A stretch of DNA of 64,000 nt. Source: Chitinophagaceae bacterium (lineage in GTDB: Bacteria; Bacteroidota; Bacteroidia; Chitinophagales; Chitinophagaceae). The stretch's first letter is position 1. The number at the start of each line of letters is the position of its first letter. The translations under genes were made by a program, and so were the position numbers. The stretch spans positions 62,001 to 126,000 of the forward strand of contig JADJVB010000013.1 of the NCBI GenBank assembly GCA_016710745.1, in the 5' to 3' direction. The notes beneath the pieces were generated by a model, which worked only from the letters and a program-made list of their open reading frames with translations, had not been told where the DNA came from and ran no database searches. Below are positions 17,207 to 25,799 of this stretch, piece by piece.

Positions 17207-17845
17207 ATGGAAAAAGAAAATAACGATACTGAAAAATGTTGTGTGGTTACCTGCGATATTCCATTGGGGGAAACCTACTGGAATAACCAGTACGAGGCAA
17301 AGGCAACAGGCTGGGACCTGGGTGAAGTGTCTCCACCCCTGAAAACTTATATCGATCAGCTAACCAAAAAAGACCTTCGAATCCTGATACCGGGATGCGG
17401 CAATACCTACGAAGCAGATTATCTGTTACAGCAGGGGTTTACAAATATTACAGTTATTGATATCGCCCCCATACTGGTGGCTGAGTTAAAAGAAAAGTAC
17501 CTCGGGAATCCAAATATCAATATTATTGGGGGAGATTTTTTTGAGCACAAAGCTGAATATGACCTGGTACTGGAACAAACTTTTTTCTGCGCCATCAATC
17601 CTCCTTTGCGGAAAGATTATGTGGCAAAAATGAATGAACTGCTGGCAACCGGCGGTAAATTGGTTGGCGTTTTATTTGACCGTGAGTTTGAACATCAGGG
17701 TCCGCCCTTTGGGGGCTGTAAATGCCAGTATGAGCCTATGTTTACAATGAGTTTTGATCTTAAAACCTTTGAACTTTGTCACAATTCATTTGTTAAAAGA
17801 AAGGATACAGAACTATTCATTATTCTTCAAAAAAAAGCAGAATGA
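17207..17845 (+). CDS. Thiopurine/thiol S-methyltransferase-like SAM enzyme
   Basis: The protein has about 212 aa from the ATG at 17207. It matches the TPMT-like class: WNNQYEAKATGWDLGEVSPPL, the SAM-binding loop LIPGCGNTYEADYLL, then LEQTFFCAI and a C-terminal FGGCKCQYEPMF segment. Enzymes of this kind methylate small thiols, hydrogen sulfide, or selenium and tellurium compounds. Its position between the exporter and the persulfide dioxygenase fits detoxification of sulfide or persulfide by methylation. The exact substrate cannot be read from sequence. Confidence 0.83.
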   Translation: MEKENNDTEKCCVVTCDIPLGETYWNNQYEAKATGWDLGEVSPPLKTYIDQLTKKDLRILIPGCGNTYEADYLLQQGFTNITVIDIAPILVAELKEKYLGNPNINIIGGDFFEHKAEYDLVLEQTFFCAINPPLRKDYVAKMNELLATGGKLVGVLFDREFEHQGPPFGGCKCQYEPMFTMSFDLKTFELCHNSFVKRKDTELFIILQKKAE

Positions 17846-17862
17846 TGGAGATCATGGGCAAA

Positions 17863-17907
17863 TGTTACTAATGTTACCGAATACACAAAAAAAAATACTC
17901 AATTTTA
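17863..17907 (+). promoter_or_regulatory. Crp/Fnr-type operator B with -7-like box, ahead of persulfide dioxygenase
   Basis: TGTTAC-TAAT-GTTACC (17863-17878, centre 17870.5) is followed by CAATTTTA at 17900-17907, a weak TAnnTTTG match (6 of 8 with n positions free). The centre-to-box distance is again 29.5 bp. Confidence 0.55.
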
Positions 17908-17927
17908 CATTCTAAAAAAAAGAAAAT

Positions 17928-19343
17928 ATGAATATAGAACAAATTTATACCGGATGTTTAGCACAGGGTGCGTATTACATTACTTCAAATGGCGAAGCGG
18001 CCATCGTTGATCCGTTGCGTGAAACAGCTCCCTATATGGAGCGCTTGCAAAAAGACAACGTAAAACTGAAGTATATTTTCGAAACGCATTTCCATGCTGA
18101 TTTTGTAAGCGGTCATGTTGACCTTAGCAAAAAGACCGGGGCACCAATAGTATATGGACCCAATGCGGCTTGTGAATTCGATTGTATCTCGGCAACAGAC
18201 GGTGAGGAATTTAAGATTGGCGATATCACGATTAAAGTGTTGCACACGCCCGGGCATACCATGGAAAGTACCACTTTCTTATTGAAAGATGAGACTGGTA
18301 AAGATCATTGTATATTCAGTGGTGATACCTTGTTTTTAGGTGATGTTGGCCGTCCCGACCTTGCTCAAAAAGCAGCTAGTATGACCATGGAAGATCTGGC
18401 CGGAATTCTTTACGACAGTTTGAACAATAAGATCATGCCGCTGGCAGATGATGTGATCGTTTATCCCGCTCATGGAGCCGGCAGCGCTTGTGGTAAGAAT
18501 ATGATGAAAGAAACGGTGGATACGCTGGGTAATCAAAAGAAAATGAATTATGCTTTGAATCAACCCAACAAAGAAGCATTTGTTAAAGCCGTAACCGATG
18601 GTTTACAGGCGCCTCCGGGATATTTTGGAATGAACGTAGCCATGAATAAAAAGGGTTACGAAAGTTTTGAAACGGTGCTCAACCAGGGAATGAAAGCGTT
18701 AACCCCCGACGAATTTGAAGCGGCGGCTGAAAATACCGAAGCCCTGATTCTGGATACAAGGGATAACGGAGAGTTTTACAAAGGATTTATTCCCAATGCC
18801 GTTAGCATTGGTCTGAATGGTGATTTTGCTCCCTGGGTTGGTGCGTTGATCGTTGATGTAAAGCAACCTATACTGTTGGTCACTGAACTGGGTAAAGAAG
18901 AAGAATCGGTAACCCGCCTCAGCCGCGTTGGTTTTGATAATGTGATAGGTCATTTACAGGGTGGTTTCGCTGCCTGGCTTGCCGCCGGTAAAGAAGCGGA
19001 CGTAGTAGACAGGATAACCGCTGAACAATTTGCAAAAGAAGTGAAGATCGGAGAGGATAAGGTTATTGATATCCGTAAAGATACCGAATACGCTGGCGAA
19101 CATGTTGATGAAGCCTATAACAGGCCATTGGCGCAGATAAACGAATGGGTAAAAGATATTAATCCCGAAGAACATTTTTATATTCATTGCGCAGGTGGAT
19201 ATCGCAGTATGATCGCGGCATCAATTTTGCAGGCAAGGGGTTATAGAAACTTTACCGAAATTGACGGAGGCTTTAAAGCCATTGCATTAACCGGTGTGCC
19301 AAAAACTGATTTTGTTTGCCAAAGTAAAACCATGCCGGCATAA
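17928..19343 (+). CDS. Persulfide dioxygenase-rhodanese fusion (ETHE1-like)
   Basis: The protein has 471 aa. Residues 1-240 are a metallo-beta-lactamase fold with the mononuclear iron set THFHADFVSGH (His54, His56, Asp58, His63), LHTPGHT (His110) and SGDTLFLGDVGRPDL (Asp133), as in persulfide dioxygenases, which oxidise glutathione- or protein-persulfide to sulfite. Two rhodanese domains follow. The first (about 260-355) has no cysteine loop (VTELGKEEES) and must be inactive; the second keeps the active loop with Cys421 (CAGGYRS). A strong terminator follows at 19375-19404. Confidence 0.92.
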   Translation: MNIEQIYTGCLAQGAYYITSNGEAAIVDPLRETAPYMERLQKDNVKLKYIFETHFHADFVSGHVDLSKKTGAPIVYGPNAACEFDCISATDGEEFKIGDITIKVLHTPGHTMESTTFLLKDETGKDHCIFSGDTLFLGDVGRPDLAQKAASMTMEDLAGILYDSLNNKIMPLADDVIVYPAHGAGSACGKNMMKETVDTLGNQKKMNYALNQPNKEAFVKAVTDGLQAPPGYFGMNVAMNKKGYESFETVLNQGMKALTPDEFEAAAENTEALILDTRDNGEFYKGFIPNAVSIGLNGDFAPWVGALIVDVKQPILLVTELGKEEESVTRLSRVGFDNVIGHLQGGFAAWLAAGKEADVVDRITAEQFAKEVKIGEDKVIDIRKDTEYAGEHVDEAYNRPLAQINEWVKDINPEEHFYIHCAGGYRSMIAASILQARGYRNFTEIDGGFKAIALTGVPKTDFVCQSKTMPA

Positions 19344-19374
19344 ATTTTTATAAGCATAATAGAGAAAACTCCAA

Positions 19375-19404
19375 AGTGTCGGGCATTTAACCGACGCTTT
19401 TTTT
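19375..19404 (+). terminator. Rho-independent terminator after the persulfide dioxygenase
   Basis: AGTGTCGG and CCGACGCT form an 8-bp stem (one G-T pair) with an 8-nt loop, followed by seven T. It separates this gene from the SQR unit. Confidence 0.85.
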
Positions 19405-19435
19405 ATGACCAAACTCATCTGTGATCAGCGGTTTA

Positions 19436-19480
19436 AGTAACAAAAGTCACCGAATGCGGCTGCGCTTATAACTATATTTA
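19436..19480 (+). promoter_or_regulatory. Crp/Fnr-type operator C with -7 box, ahead of SQR
   Basis: AGTAAC-AAAA-GTCACC (19436-19451, centre 19443.5) and TATATTTA (19473-19480) keep the 29.5-bp spacing. The right half-site carries one change (GTCAC). Confidence 0.55.
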
Positions 19481-19508
19481 CAGTATTCAAAAATCAAAAT
19501 TATTTGTT

Positions 19509-20711
19509 ATGGCAACCAAGAAAATAGTAATAGTGGGAGGCGGTAATGCCGGACTTTCCGTTGCTTCAAAATTATTAATAAAGAATAAAGAACTCGATAT
19601 TACGATCATCGACCCATCTGAAAAGCATTATTATCAACCGGCCTGGACCCTTGTAGGCGCCGGCATCTATGATGTTAATGATACCATCAAAGCCGAAAAA
19701 GATTATATACCAAAGGGTACTACCTGGGTAAAAGAGGCTGTGTCGGAATTTCTGCCGGAAAAAAATACCGTAGCCTGCAAAAACGGCGTGTCTTATGAAT
19801 ATGATGTTTTAATTGTTGCTCCGGGTATACAATTAGACTGGCAAAAAATTAAAGGATTTAAGGAAACCCTGGGAAAGAACGAAGTGAGTTGTAATTATTC
19901 AGTTACCTATGCACCGTATACATGGGAAATGATAAGGAATTTTAAAGGGGGAAATGCAGTTTTTACCAATCCATCCACACCCATCAAATGTGGTGGTGCA
20001 CCACATAAAATTATGTACCTGGCCTGCGACTACTGGCGCAAAAAAGGAATTTTAGACAAAACCAATGTATACTATGTGTCAGGCGGCAGTATGATCTTTG
20101 GGATCCCGGAATATGCTGCCACGTTGAACAAAGTAATCGCCGAAGACAATATTCACCCTATTTACAACAGTAATGTGGTTGAAATTGACGGCGATAAAAA
20201 AATGCTGTACTACGAACAGAAGGATGAGGCTGGTGTAAACATGCGAAAAGAACTAAAATTCGATCTTTGCCATGCCGTGCCACCTCAGTCAGCACCAGAC
20301 TTTGTAAAAAACAGCCCGCTTGCTGATGCAAAAAATCCTTATGGATACGTAGAAGTGGACATGCATACTTTGCAGCATAGCCGCTTTCCCAATGTATTTT
20401 CCCTGGGCGATGCCTGCAGCGCACCCGCCAGTAAAACAGGGGCGGCTATACGCAAACAAGCACCCGTGGTTGTTGAAAATATATTATCGTTCCTTAATGG
20501 TCAGCCGGCAACAGCCCGGTATGAAGGGTACAGTGCCTGTCCTATTCCTACAAAATATGGTAAATTGATGCTCGCAGAATTTGACTACAGCAACAAACCC
20601 AAAATGACGTTTCCGTTTAATCAGGCAAAACCAAGGTGGACCATGTGGATGCTTAAAACCAAGGTGCTGCCGTGGTTATACTGGCACAAGATCTTGAAAG
20701 GAACAGCATAA
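19509..20711 (+). CDS. sqr: Sulfide:quinone oxidoreductase, mitochondrial-type (type II)
   Basis: This 400-aa flavoprotein has the FAD dinucleotide motif IVGGGNAGLSVASKL at the N-terminus and a second nucleotide loop near VSGGSMIFG. The redox cysteines are Cys161 (PIKCGGAPHK) and Cys344 (GYSACPIPTKYG), placed as in the human and HMT2-type enzymes. The tail (LAEFDYSNKP, then VLPWLYWHKILKG) is the family's amphipathic membrane end. It oxidises sulfide to a persulfide and passes electrons to menaquinone. It follows operator C and precedes a thioredoxin by 36 bp, a likely acceptor or reductant of the persulfide. Confidence 0.93.
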   Translation: MATKKIVIVGGGNAGLSVASKLLIKNKELDITIIDPSEKHYYQPAWTLVGAGIYDVNDTIKAEKDYIPKGTTWVKEAVSEFLPEKNTVACKNGVSYEYDVLIVAPGIQLDWQKIKGFKETLGKNEVSCNYSVTYAPYTWEMIRNFKGGNAVFTNPSTPIKCGGAPHKIMYLACDYWRKKGILDKTNVYYVSGGSMIFGIPEYAATLNKVIAEDNIHPIYNSNVVEIDGDKKMLYYEQKDEAGVNMRKELKFDLCHAVPPQSAPDFVKNSPLADAKNPYGYVEVDMHTLQHSRFPNVFSLGDACSAPASKTGAAIRKQAPVVVENILSFLNGQPATARYEGYSACPIPTKYGKLMLAEFDYSNKPKMTFPFNQAKPRWTMWMLKTKVLPWLYWHKILKGTA

Positions 20712-20747
20712 CATAGGTATTCGAAAAAATAAAAAAAACAGCATAAC

Positions 20748-21122
20748 ATGGCAACCGTACAACTCACAACGCAAGGGTTCAAAGAAAAAGTATTTGACTA
20801 CGATACTGTAGCAGACTGGAAATTCCAGGGGGAATTACCAGCCATTATAGATTTTTATGCCGACTGGTGCGGTCCCTGTAAAATGGTGGCTCCCATTTTA
20901 GAAGAGCTTGCTGTAGAATATGAAGGCCGGATCATTATATACAAAGTGAATACAGATAAGGAGCAGGAATTATCTGCCGTATTTGGAATTCAAAGCATTC
21001 CTACACTGCTGTTCATTGGTGCCGATGGCGAACCCTGGATGCAGCCCGGCGTTTTACCCAAATTTGAATTCAAAAAGATCATTGAGCAGAAAATGCTGCA
21101 GCCTGCCGAAAAAGAGGCCTGA
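20748..21122 (+). CDS. Thioredoxin
   Basis: This 124-aa protein has the standard thioredoxin fold and active site WCGPCK (Cys41, Cys44), with the cis-Pro loop SIPTLLF. It has a longer N-terminus than housekeeping TrxA. Being next to SQR, it probably takes up or reduces sulfane sulfur. It lacks a signal peptide, so it is cytoplasmic. Confidence 0.92.
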   Translation: MATVQLTTQGFKEKVFDYDTVADWKFQGELPAIIDFYADWCGPCKMVAPILEELAVEYEGRIIIYKVNTDKEQELSAVFGIQSIPTLLFIGADGEPWMQPGVLPKFEFKKIIEQKMLQPAEKEA

Positions 21123-21231
21123 TTTGACCGGCCGTTGAAGGTGACGAAGGCACTAACACGTTGATGAGCGATTATATCCGAACGTAGGAAAAATTGGTTT
21201 GGATGTATTAGCTTTTTTAAATAAATAGAAG

Positions 21232-22848
21232 ATGCTGAAATTTTTTCTTCCCCTTTTTTTACTGGCTGGATTTGCAGACGGGGTTCTGGCGCAGCCCGCT
21301 ACGTTTCACATACAACTGGAACCGGTAACCATACCCGATTTAAAAGGAATACAGTCTTATGCATTTGCTCAGGCAGACGGAAAGTGGCTGATTATTGGTG
21401 GCCGTATCGATGGATTACACCGGCGGATGCCATTTGGAGCATTTACAGCATCCGGAAGAAACACGGTGTTAACGGTAATAGATCCGGTTAAACTTCAAAA
21501 ATGGGAAACAACCCTGGCCCCACTCAATATCGATCTGCGGGATCAGCTTAGTTCTACAAACATGCAGTTTCACCAGCAAGGGCGGTACCTGTATTTGATC
21601 GGCGGGTATGGGTATTGCGACGGGCTAAATAAATTTGTTACTTACAACAGGCTATCTGCCATTGATGTACCAAATACGATCAACGCAATAGTAAATAATA
21701 CTTCTGTTGAACAGTATATCAGGCAAATCACCGATACCAGCTTTGCCGTAGCAGGTGGCCACTTAAAAAAGATTAATGACACCTACTATTTGATGGGCGG
21801 ACAGAAATTTATGGGCAGGTACAATCCCATGGGACCCGATCATGGGCCAGGGTTTATCCAGGAATATACCAACCAGGTAAGAACGTTCACCATCACCGAT
21901 GATGGTGCGCAGATCAAAATAAGCAATTATAAAACCATCACCGATGCCGCGGTTTTTCACCGCAGAGATTATAACGCCGTTCCGCAAATTATGCCGGACG
22001 GACAGGAAGGGGTAACGATGTTTTCCGGTGTATTTCAACCCACGGTAAATATTCCGTTTTTGAACAGTGCTACAATTAGCGGTGACGGATACGCGGTGGA
22101 AAACAGTTTTGCACAATACTATAATCATTATCACAGTGCCGTGCTGCCCATGTTTGATGAAAACAGGCAGGAAATGCACAATGTTTTTTTTGGCGGGATT
22201 GCACAGTATTATGACAGCCTGGGTATTTTAGTACAAAATGATGAAGTGCCGTTTGTAAAAACAATTGCAAGAGTAACCAGGGATAAAGATGGGAGACTGG
22301 CCGAGTATAAAATGCCTGTTGATATGCCGGATTTACTGGGTGCCGGTTCCGAATTTATCCCGCTGCCCGATGTGCCACATTATGCAAATGAGGTTATTAA
22401 GTTGAACAGGTTGGTAAATGGGCCTACCCTGGTTGGGTATATTTTTGGCGGGATAGCCAGTTCTTTACCCAATATTTTTTTTATTAATAATGGAGAAGAA
22501 AGTAATGCCAGCCATCGGTTATTCAGGGTTTATATTATAAAAGGGCCCGGGATCGCGCCTGATGTGTTAAACGGGCAAAGTAATAATGGATTGCAATTAC
22601 AGGTGTTTCCCGATTTCGATGAAGATTATTTTCTGCTCAATTATACATTGGCAGAAAACACCAATGTTGAAATTGAGATCAGAAACGGGAAAGAGAAGAT
22701 ATTGAGGAAGGAAGTACTGAAAAAGCAGCAGAAGGGAACCTATTCTATTAAAAGATCAGTTAAGTCTATTGAAGCCGGAGACGTTTTCTGGATCAGGATA
22801 AAAACAGCGTTTTCAGAATCAACTCAAAAAATAATAGTAGAACCCTGA
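21232..22848 (+). CDS. Secreted kelch-like beta-propeller protein with type IX sorting domain
   Basis: This 538-aa protein has a signal peptide (MLKFFLPLFLLAGFADGVLAQ), repeated kelch-like blades with IIGGRIDG, YLIGGYGYC, YYLMGGQKF and VFFGGIAQYY, and a C-terminal domain of about 80 aa (from LQLQVFPDFDEDY) resembling T9SS type A sorting domains. Expected to be exported by the type IX system and held at the surface or released. The function is unknown; no sulfur-related motif is visible. It has no operator of the type seen at its neighbours and sits between two operator-controlled units. Confidence 0.75.
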   Translation: MLKFFLPLFLLAGFADGVLAQPATFHIQLEPVTIPDLKGIQSYAFAQADGKWLIIGGRIDGLHRRMPFGAFTASGRNTVLTVIDPVKLQKWETTLAPLNIDLRDQLSSTNMQFHQQGRYLYLIGGYGYCDGLNKFVTYNRLSAIDVPNTINAIVNNTSVEQYIRQITDTSFAVAGGHLKKINDTYYLMGGQKFMGRYNPMGPDHGPGFIQEYTNQVRTFTITDDGAQIKISNYKTITDAAVFHRRDYNAVPQIMPDGQEGVTMFSGVFQPTVNIPFLNSATISGDGYAVENSFAQYYNHYHSAVLPMFDENRQEMHNVFFGGIAQYYDSLGILVQNDEVPFVKTIARVTRDKDGRLAEYKMPVDMPDLLGAGSEFIPLPDVPHYANEVIKLNRLVNGPTLVGYIFGGIASSLPNIFFINNGEESNASHRLFRVYIIKGPGIAPDVLNGQSNNGLQLQVFPDFDEDYFLLNYTLAENTNVEIEIRNGKEKILRKEVLKKQQKGTYSIKRSVKSIEAGDVFWIRIKTAFSESTQKIIVEP

Positions 22849-22881
22849 AGAAATCAAGTTTAACAAGCCCATTCTGTCCTT

Positions 22882-22926
22882 TGTAACCTTTGTTACTGAG
22901 TAAATGCGGGTTGGGGGGTAAATTTG
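22882..22926 (+). promoter_or_regulatory. Crp/Fnr-type operator D with -7 box, ahead of the long sulfur operon
   Basis: TGTAAC-CTTT-GTTACT (22882-22897, centre 22889.5) contains a perfect GTAAC/GTTAC inverted repeat. A perfect TAAATTTG box follows at 22919-22926, with the same 29.5-bp spacing as sites A-C. Transcription would start about 42 bp after the operator centre, the class II activator position. Confidence 0.7.
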
Positions 22927-22944
22927 TCTCAGATAAAAAAATAA

Positions 22945-23400
22945 ATGAAACAGATCATATTCACCAATTGGAACTTTATGCGATTCCTGCGCTTAGGACT
23001 GGGATTGGCCGTATTGGTACAGGCGGTTATTGCAAAAGATGTATTACTTGCTTTGCTGGGATTGGGCTTCACGGCCATGCCGGTTTTTAATGTAGGCTGC
23101 TGTGGTTCGGGCGGCTGTTATGTACCACCCAAAAACACACCAACACAACAAAAGAAATACCTTATGAAGAAGTGGTTTAACAATAACAAACTTTATGTGA
23201 TCGGTGCCTTAGTGGGAGCCATTGCCGGGTATTTTTACTGGCAGCAGATTGGATGCAGTTCCGGAACATGCATGATCACATCGAAACCGGTTAACAGTAC
23301 ACTTTATGGCGCTTTAATGGGCTCGCTGCTTTTTGGAATATTTAAAAAAGAGGGTAAAGAAAAGATCATAAAAGAGGAAAAAAATAACGATGACATTTAA
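22945..23400 (+). CDS. DUF2892-like and DUF6132-like fused membrane protein
   Basis: This 151-aa protein has an N-terminal part (1-60) with two hydrophobic segments ending in FNVGCCGSGGC, like YgaP-type DUF2892 inner-membrane domains. Its second part (about 75-140) carries IGALVGAIAGYFYWQQIGCSS and a GTCMITSKP segment typical of DUF6132. The first domain type is often fused or linked to rhodaneses, which here are encoded two genes downstream. Function unknown; handling of sulfane sulfur at the membrane is inference. It opens the operon after operator D and overlaps the next gene by 11 nt. Confidence 0.72.
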   Translation: MKQIIFTNWNFMRFLRLGLGLAVLVQAVIAKDVLLALLGLGFTAMPVFNVGCCGSGGCYVPPKNTPTQQKKYLMKKWFNNNKLYVIGALVGAIAGYFYWQQIGCSSGTCMITSKPVNSTLYGALMGSLLFGIFKKEGKEKIIKEEKNNDDI

Positions 23401-23686
23401 TGAAATGATACAAGGTGAAAAGCCGGTTTTGGTTGACTTTTCGGCTGAATGGTGCGGTCCATGTAAAATGATGGCGCCCATTCTGAAGGATGTTAAAAAA
23501 GAACTTGGTGAAAGCATCACGATAATAAAAGTAGATGTTGATCAAAGTCCGCAGGCTGCGCAGGCATACCAGGTGCAGGGTGTACCCACTTTGATCTTGT
23601 TTAAGAACGGTAAAACACTGTGGAGGCAAAGTGGCGTTGTGCAAAAAGCCGGACTGGTGGGTATAATTAAAAAATTTACAACATAA
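23390..23686 (+). CDS. Thioredoxin
   Basis: This 98-aa compact thioredoxin has WCGPCK (Cys22, Cys25) and the cis-Pro loop VPTLILF. It is shorter than the thioredoxin at 20748. Its start codon lies inside the 3' end of the preceding gene, so the two are translationally coupled. It is cytoplasmic, a likely electron or sulfane-sulfur carrier for the rhodaneses that follow. Confidence 0.93.
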   Translation: MTFNEMIQGEKPVLVDFSAEWCGPCKMMAPILKDVKKELGESITIIKVDVDQSPQAAQAYQVQGVPTLILFKNGKTLWRQSGVVQKAGLVGIIKKFTT

Positions 23687-23702
23687 AATAAAAAGAAAAA
23701 CC

Positions 23703-24014
23703 ATGAATTTATTTCAAAAATTGTTCAGCCCCGCACCTGCGGTTGATCTAAAATCAATTATTGATGAAGGTGCTTTTTTGGTAGATGTAAGAACGCCCGG
23801 CGAATTTGCTTCAGGCCATGTAAAGGGCTCTGTAAACATTCCCCTGGATGCTGTCCCCAATCAACTCGCCAAATTTAAAAACAAAAAAAATATCGTGGTG
23901 TTTTGCCGTAGCGGAAACAGGAGTGGACAGGCAAAAACAATTTTGGAGCAACAGGGGTTTACCAATGTAGTTAATGCCGGCACCTGGGATCATGTAAACC
24001 AATTTGTAAAATGA
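23703..24014 (+). CDS. Single-domain rhodanese (sulfurtransferase)
   Basis: This 103-aa protein has LVDVRTPGEFASGHVKGSVN and the active loop CRSGNRSGQ with Cys68. It has no signal peptide, so it is cytoplasmic. It carries sulfane sulfur as a cysteine persulfide, for example between thiosulfate and thioredoxin. It overlaps the following lipoprotein rhodanese by 4 nt (ATGA). Confidence 0.93.
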   Translation: MNLFQKLFSPAPAVDLKSIIDEGAFLVDVRTPGEFASGHVKGSVNIPLDAVPNQLAKFKNKKNIVVFCRSGNRSGQAKTILEQQGFTNVVNAGTWDHVNQFVK

Positions 24015-24373
24015 AGGCCGTAAGATTTACATCTATTATTATTTTATTATCAATAGCAATCGTTTCCTGCGTTAACGGTTCAGATACGAATGTTCAGGAC
24101 GATGATATAGTGGTATCGAAAAATGCCGCTAAAACGATTATTGTTGATGTTCGATCTACAGAAGAGTGGAATCAGGATGGGCACGCAGATTGCACCGTAA
24201 ACTATCCGTTGGATCAATTAAGTTCAAAAGTAGATACGCTCAAAGGGTACGATAAAATCATTGTGGTCTGTCGCAGTGGCAGCCGGGCTGGTGCAGCAAA
24301 AAATTTACTTGAGCAGGCCGGAATCCGGAACATAGAGAACAATGGATCCTGGCAAAACATTGATTGCAAGTAG
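24011..24373 (+). CDS. Rhodanese lipoprotein
   Basis: This 120-aa protein has a hydrophobic leader ending in IAIVSC (Cys20 as lipobox cysteine) and a rhodanese domain with IIVDVRSTEEW and the active loop CRSGSRAGA with Cys87. It would act in the periplasm on a membrane anchor, paired with the cytoplasmic rhodanese just upstream. Together they suggest sulfane-sulfur transfer on both sides of the membrane. Confidence 0.88.
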   Translation: MKAVRFTSIIILLSIAIVSCVNGSDTNVQDDDIVVSKNAAKTIIVDVRSTEEWNQDGHADCTVNYPLDQLSSKVDTLKGYDKIIVVCRSGSRAGAAKNLLEQAGIRNIENNGSWQNIDCK

Positions 24374-24391
24374 TTTAAAATGTAATGTTAT

Positions 24392-25227
24392 ATGGAAAGT
24401 TTAAAAATACTGATACCAACAGATTTCTCTGTACAGGCCGAATTTGCCTACCTGATGGTTAAAAAACTGGAAGAGAAAATTGCTGTTGAGGTTCATTTTC
24501 TGCATGTGTTAGATGTACCTGATACAGTGACGATAACAGCACTGGGCGACATTCAAACCTGTGGTGAAATTGATATAAACTATGTGATCACGCAGAAGGA
24601 AATTGCAGAGCGCAAGCTGACCGATCTCAAATCTTTTACGGAAGCCAGATCCACACACACCTGGTGTTTGGAAAACTAACCGATGCCATCTTGAGTTTTT
24701 CAGTGGCCAATCATTACGACCTGATCGTGATGGGTACCAAGGGAGCCTGGGGTATAAAAGAAAAAATTTCAGGTTCGGAAACACAGATCATTGCCCGCCG
24801 GTCGAAAATACCTTTGCTTTCGTTAATGTGTGATCGCTCCGACCTGGTCATCAGAAACATATTGCTCGTACATAATTTCAGTAACCCGGTTCACGAAGAT
24901 CTGAAGTTGGTACATAAACTCATTAATATATTTGACATAAAAATTCATTTTCTCCAGATAATTTCCGGAAATTCGGAAACGGAGACTACAGCAGTTGTAT
25001 CAACTATGCATAGATTTGCCGAAATGAATAATATCGTTAATTACGATTGTCATGTAATAAATGACAAAGACGTAGAAAACGGCGTCGTTCATTTTAACCA
25101 GATGGTCGATATGGATATTATCTGTATCGGCACACATGGTAAAGGCGGGGTTTTTCACCACAGCGCTACCGAAAAATTGATCAACCATCTGTTCAAACCC
25201 ATCATTTCGTTTCACTTAAACAATTAA
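24392..25227 (+). CDS. Tandem universal stress protein, interrupted by a frameshift
   Basis: The first 95 codons read as a USP N-terminal half (ILIPTDFSVQAEFAY), then end at TAA near 24679. The rest continues in the -1 frame as HLVFGKLTDAIL, DLIVMGTKGAWG and a second USP domain ending DIICIGTHGKGG at 25227. Restoring one base between about 24633 and 24646 gives a normal protein of about 278 aa. An internal ATG at 24664 exists but is not a natural start. USPs bind nucleotides and respond to stress; the role in the sulfur operon is unclear. Sequencing error or recent mutation cannot be told apart. Confidence 0.82.
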
Positions 25228-25237
25228 TTTTTAACAC

Positions 25238-25795
25238 ATGTTGGAGCTAATAACGCAAACCTGGTCATGGTGGTTTTCCGGCGCTATGATCGCAGGAATC
25301 ATGTTTTTTCTTTTGTACTTCGGGCAATCATTTGGATTTTCTTCTAACTTAAGAACCATTTGTGCTGCGGCCGGACTGGGAAAAAAGACGAAATTCTTTG
25401 ATTTTAAGTGGAGGGCACAGATTTGGAACCTGGTTTTTTTAGTTGGGGCTATTATTGGCGGCTTTATTGCGAAGCAGTTTTTATCATCTGGTGCACCTGT
25501 ACCCATTTCCGGCGAAACAATAAGTGACCTGGCGAAACTGGGCATTGCCGCGCCAACCTCTTTACAACCCGATGAGCTGTTTAGCCTGGATGCACTTCTT
25601 TCTGTTAAGGGATTTTTGGTGCTGTCGCTGGGAGGTTTGATGGTGGGCTTTGGCTCACGGTATGCGGGTGGTTGTACCTCCGGCCATGCGATCAGCGGTT
25701 TATCCGATTTACAGATACCGTCGCTGATTTCGGTGATCGGTTTTTTCATCGGTGGATTGATCATGACTTTTTTTATTCTCCCTTTAATATTTTAA
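25238..25795 (+). CDS. YeeE/YedE family transporter subunit (larger)
   Basis: This 185-aa membrane protein has the conserved GFGSRYAGGCTSGHAISG segment near its end. The cysteine in GGCTSGH corresponds to the sulfur-relaying cysteine of YeeE-type channels, which import thiosulfate or sulfur groups. The next gene is a smaller homologous half, a common split arrangement in Bacteroidota (PmpA/PmpB-like). Expected role: uptake of thiosulfate or sulfane sulfur for the enzymes of this operon. Confidence 0.9.
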   Translation: MLELITQTWSWWFSGAMIAGIMFFLLYFGQSFGFSSNLRTICAAAGLGKKTKFFDFKWRAQIWNLVFLVGAIIGGFIAKQFLSSGAPVPISGETISDLAKLGIAAPTSLQPDELFSLDALLSVKGFLVLSLGGLMVGFGSRYAGGCTSGHAISGLSDLQIPSLISVIGFFIGGLIMTFFILPLIF

Positions 25796-25799
25796 TCTG

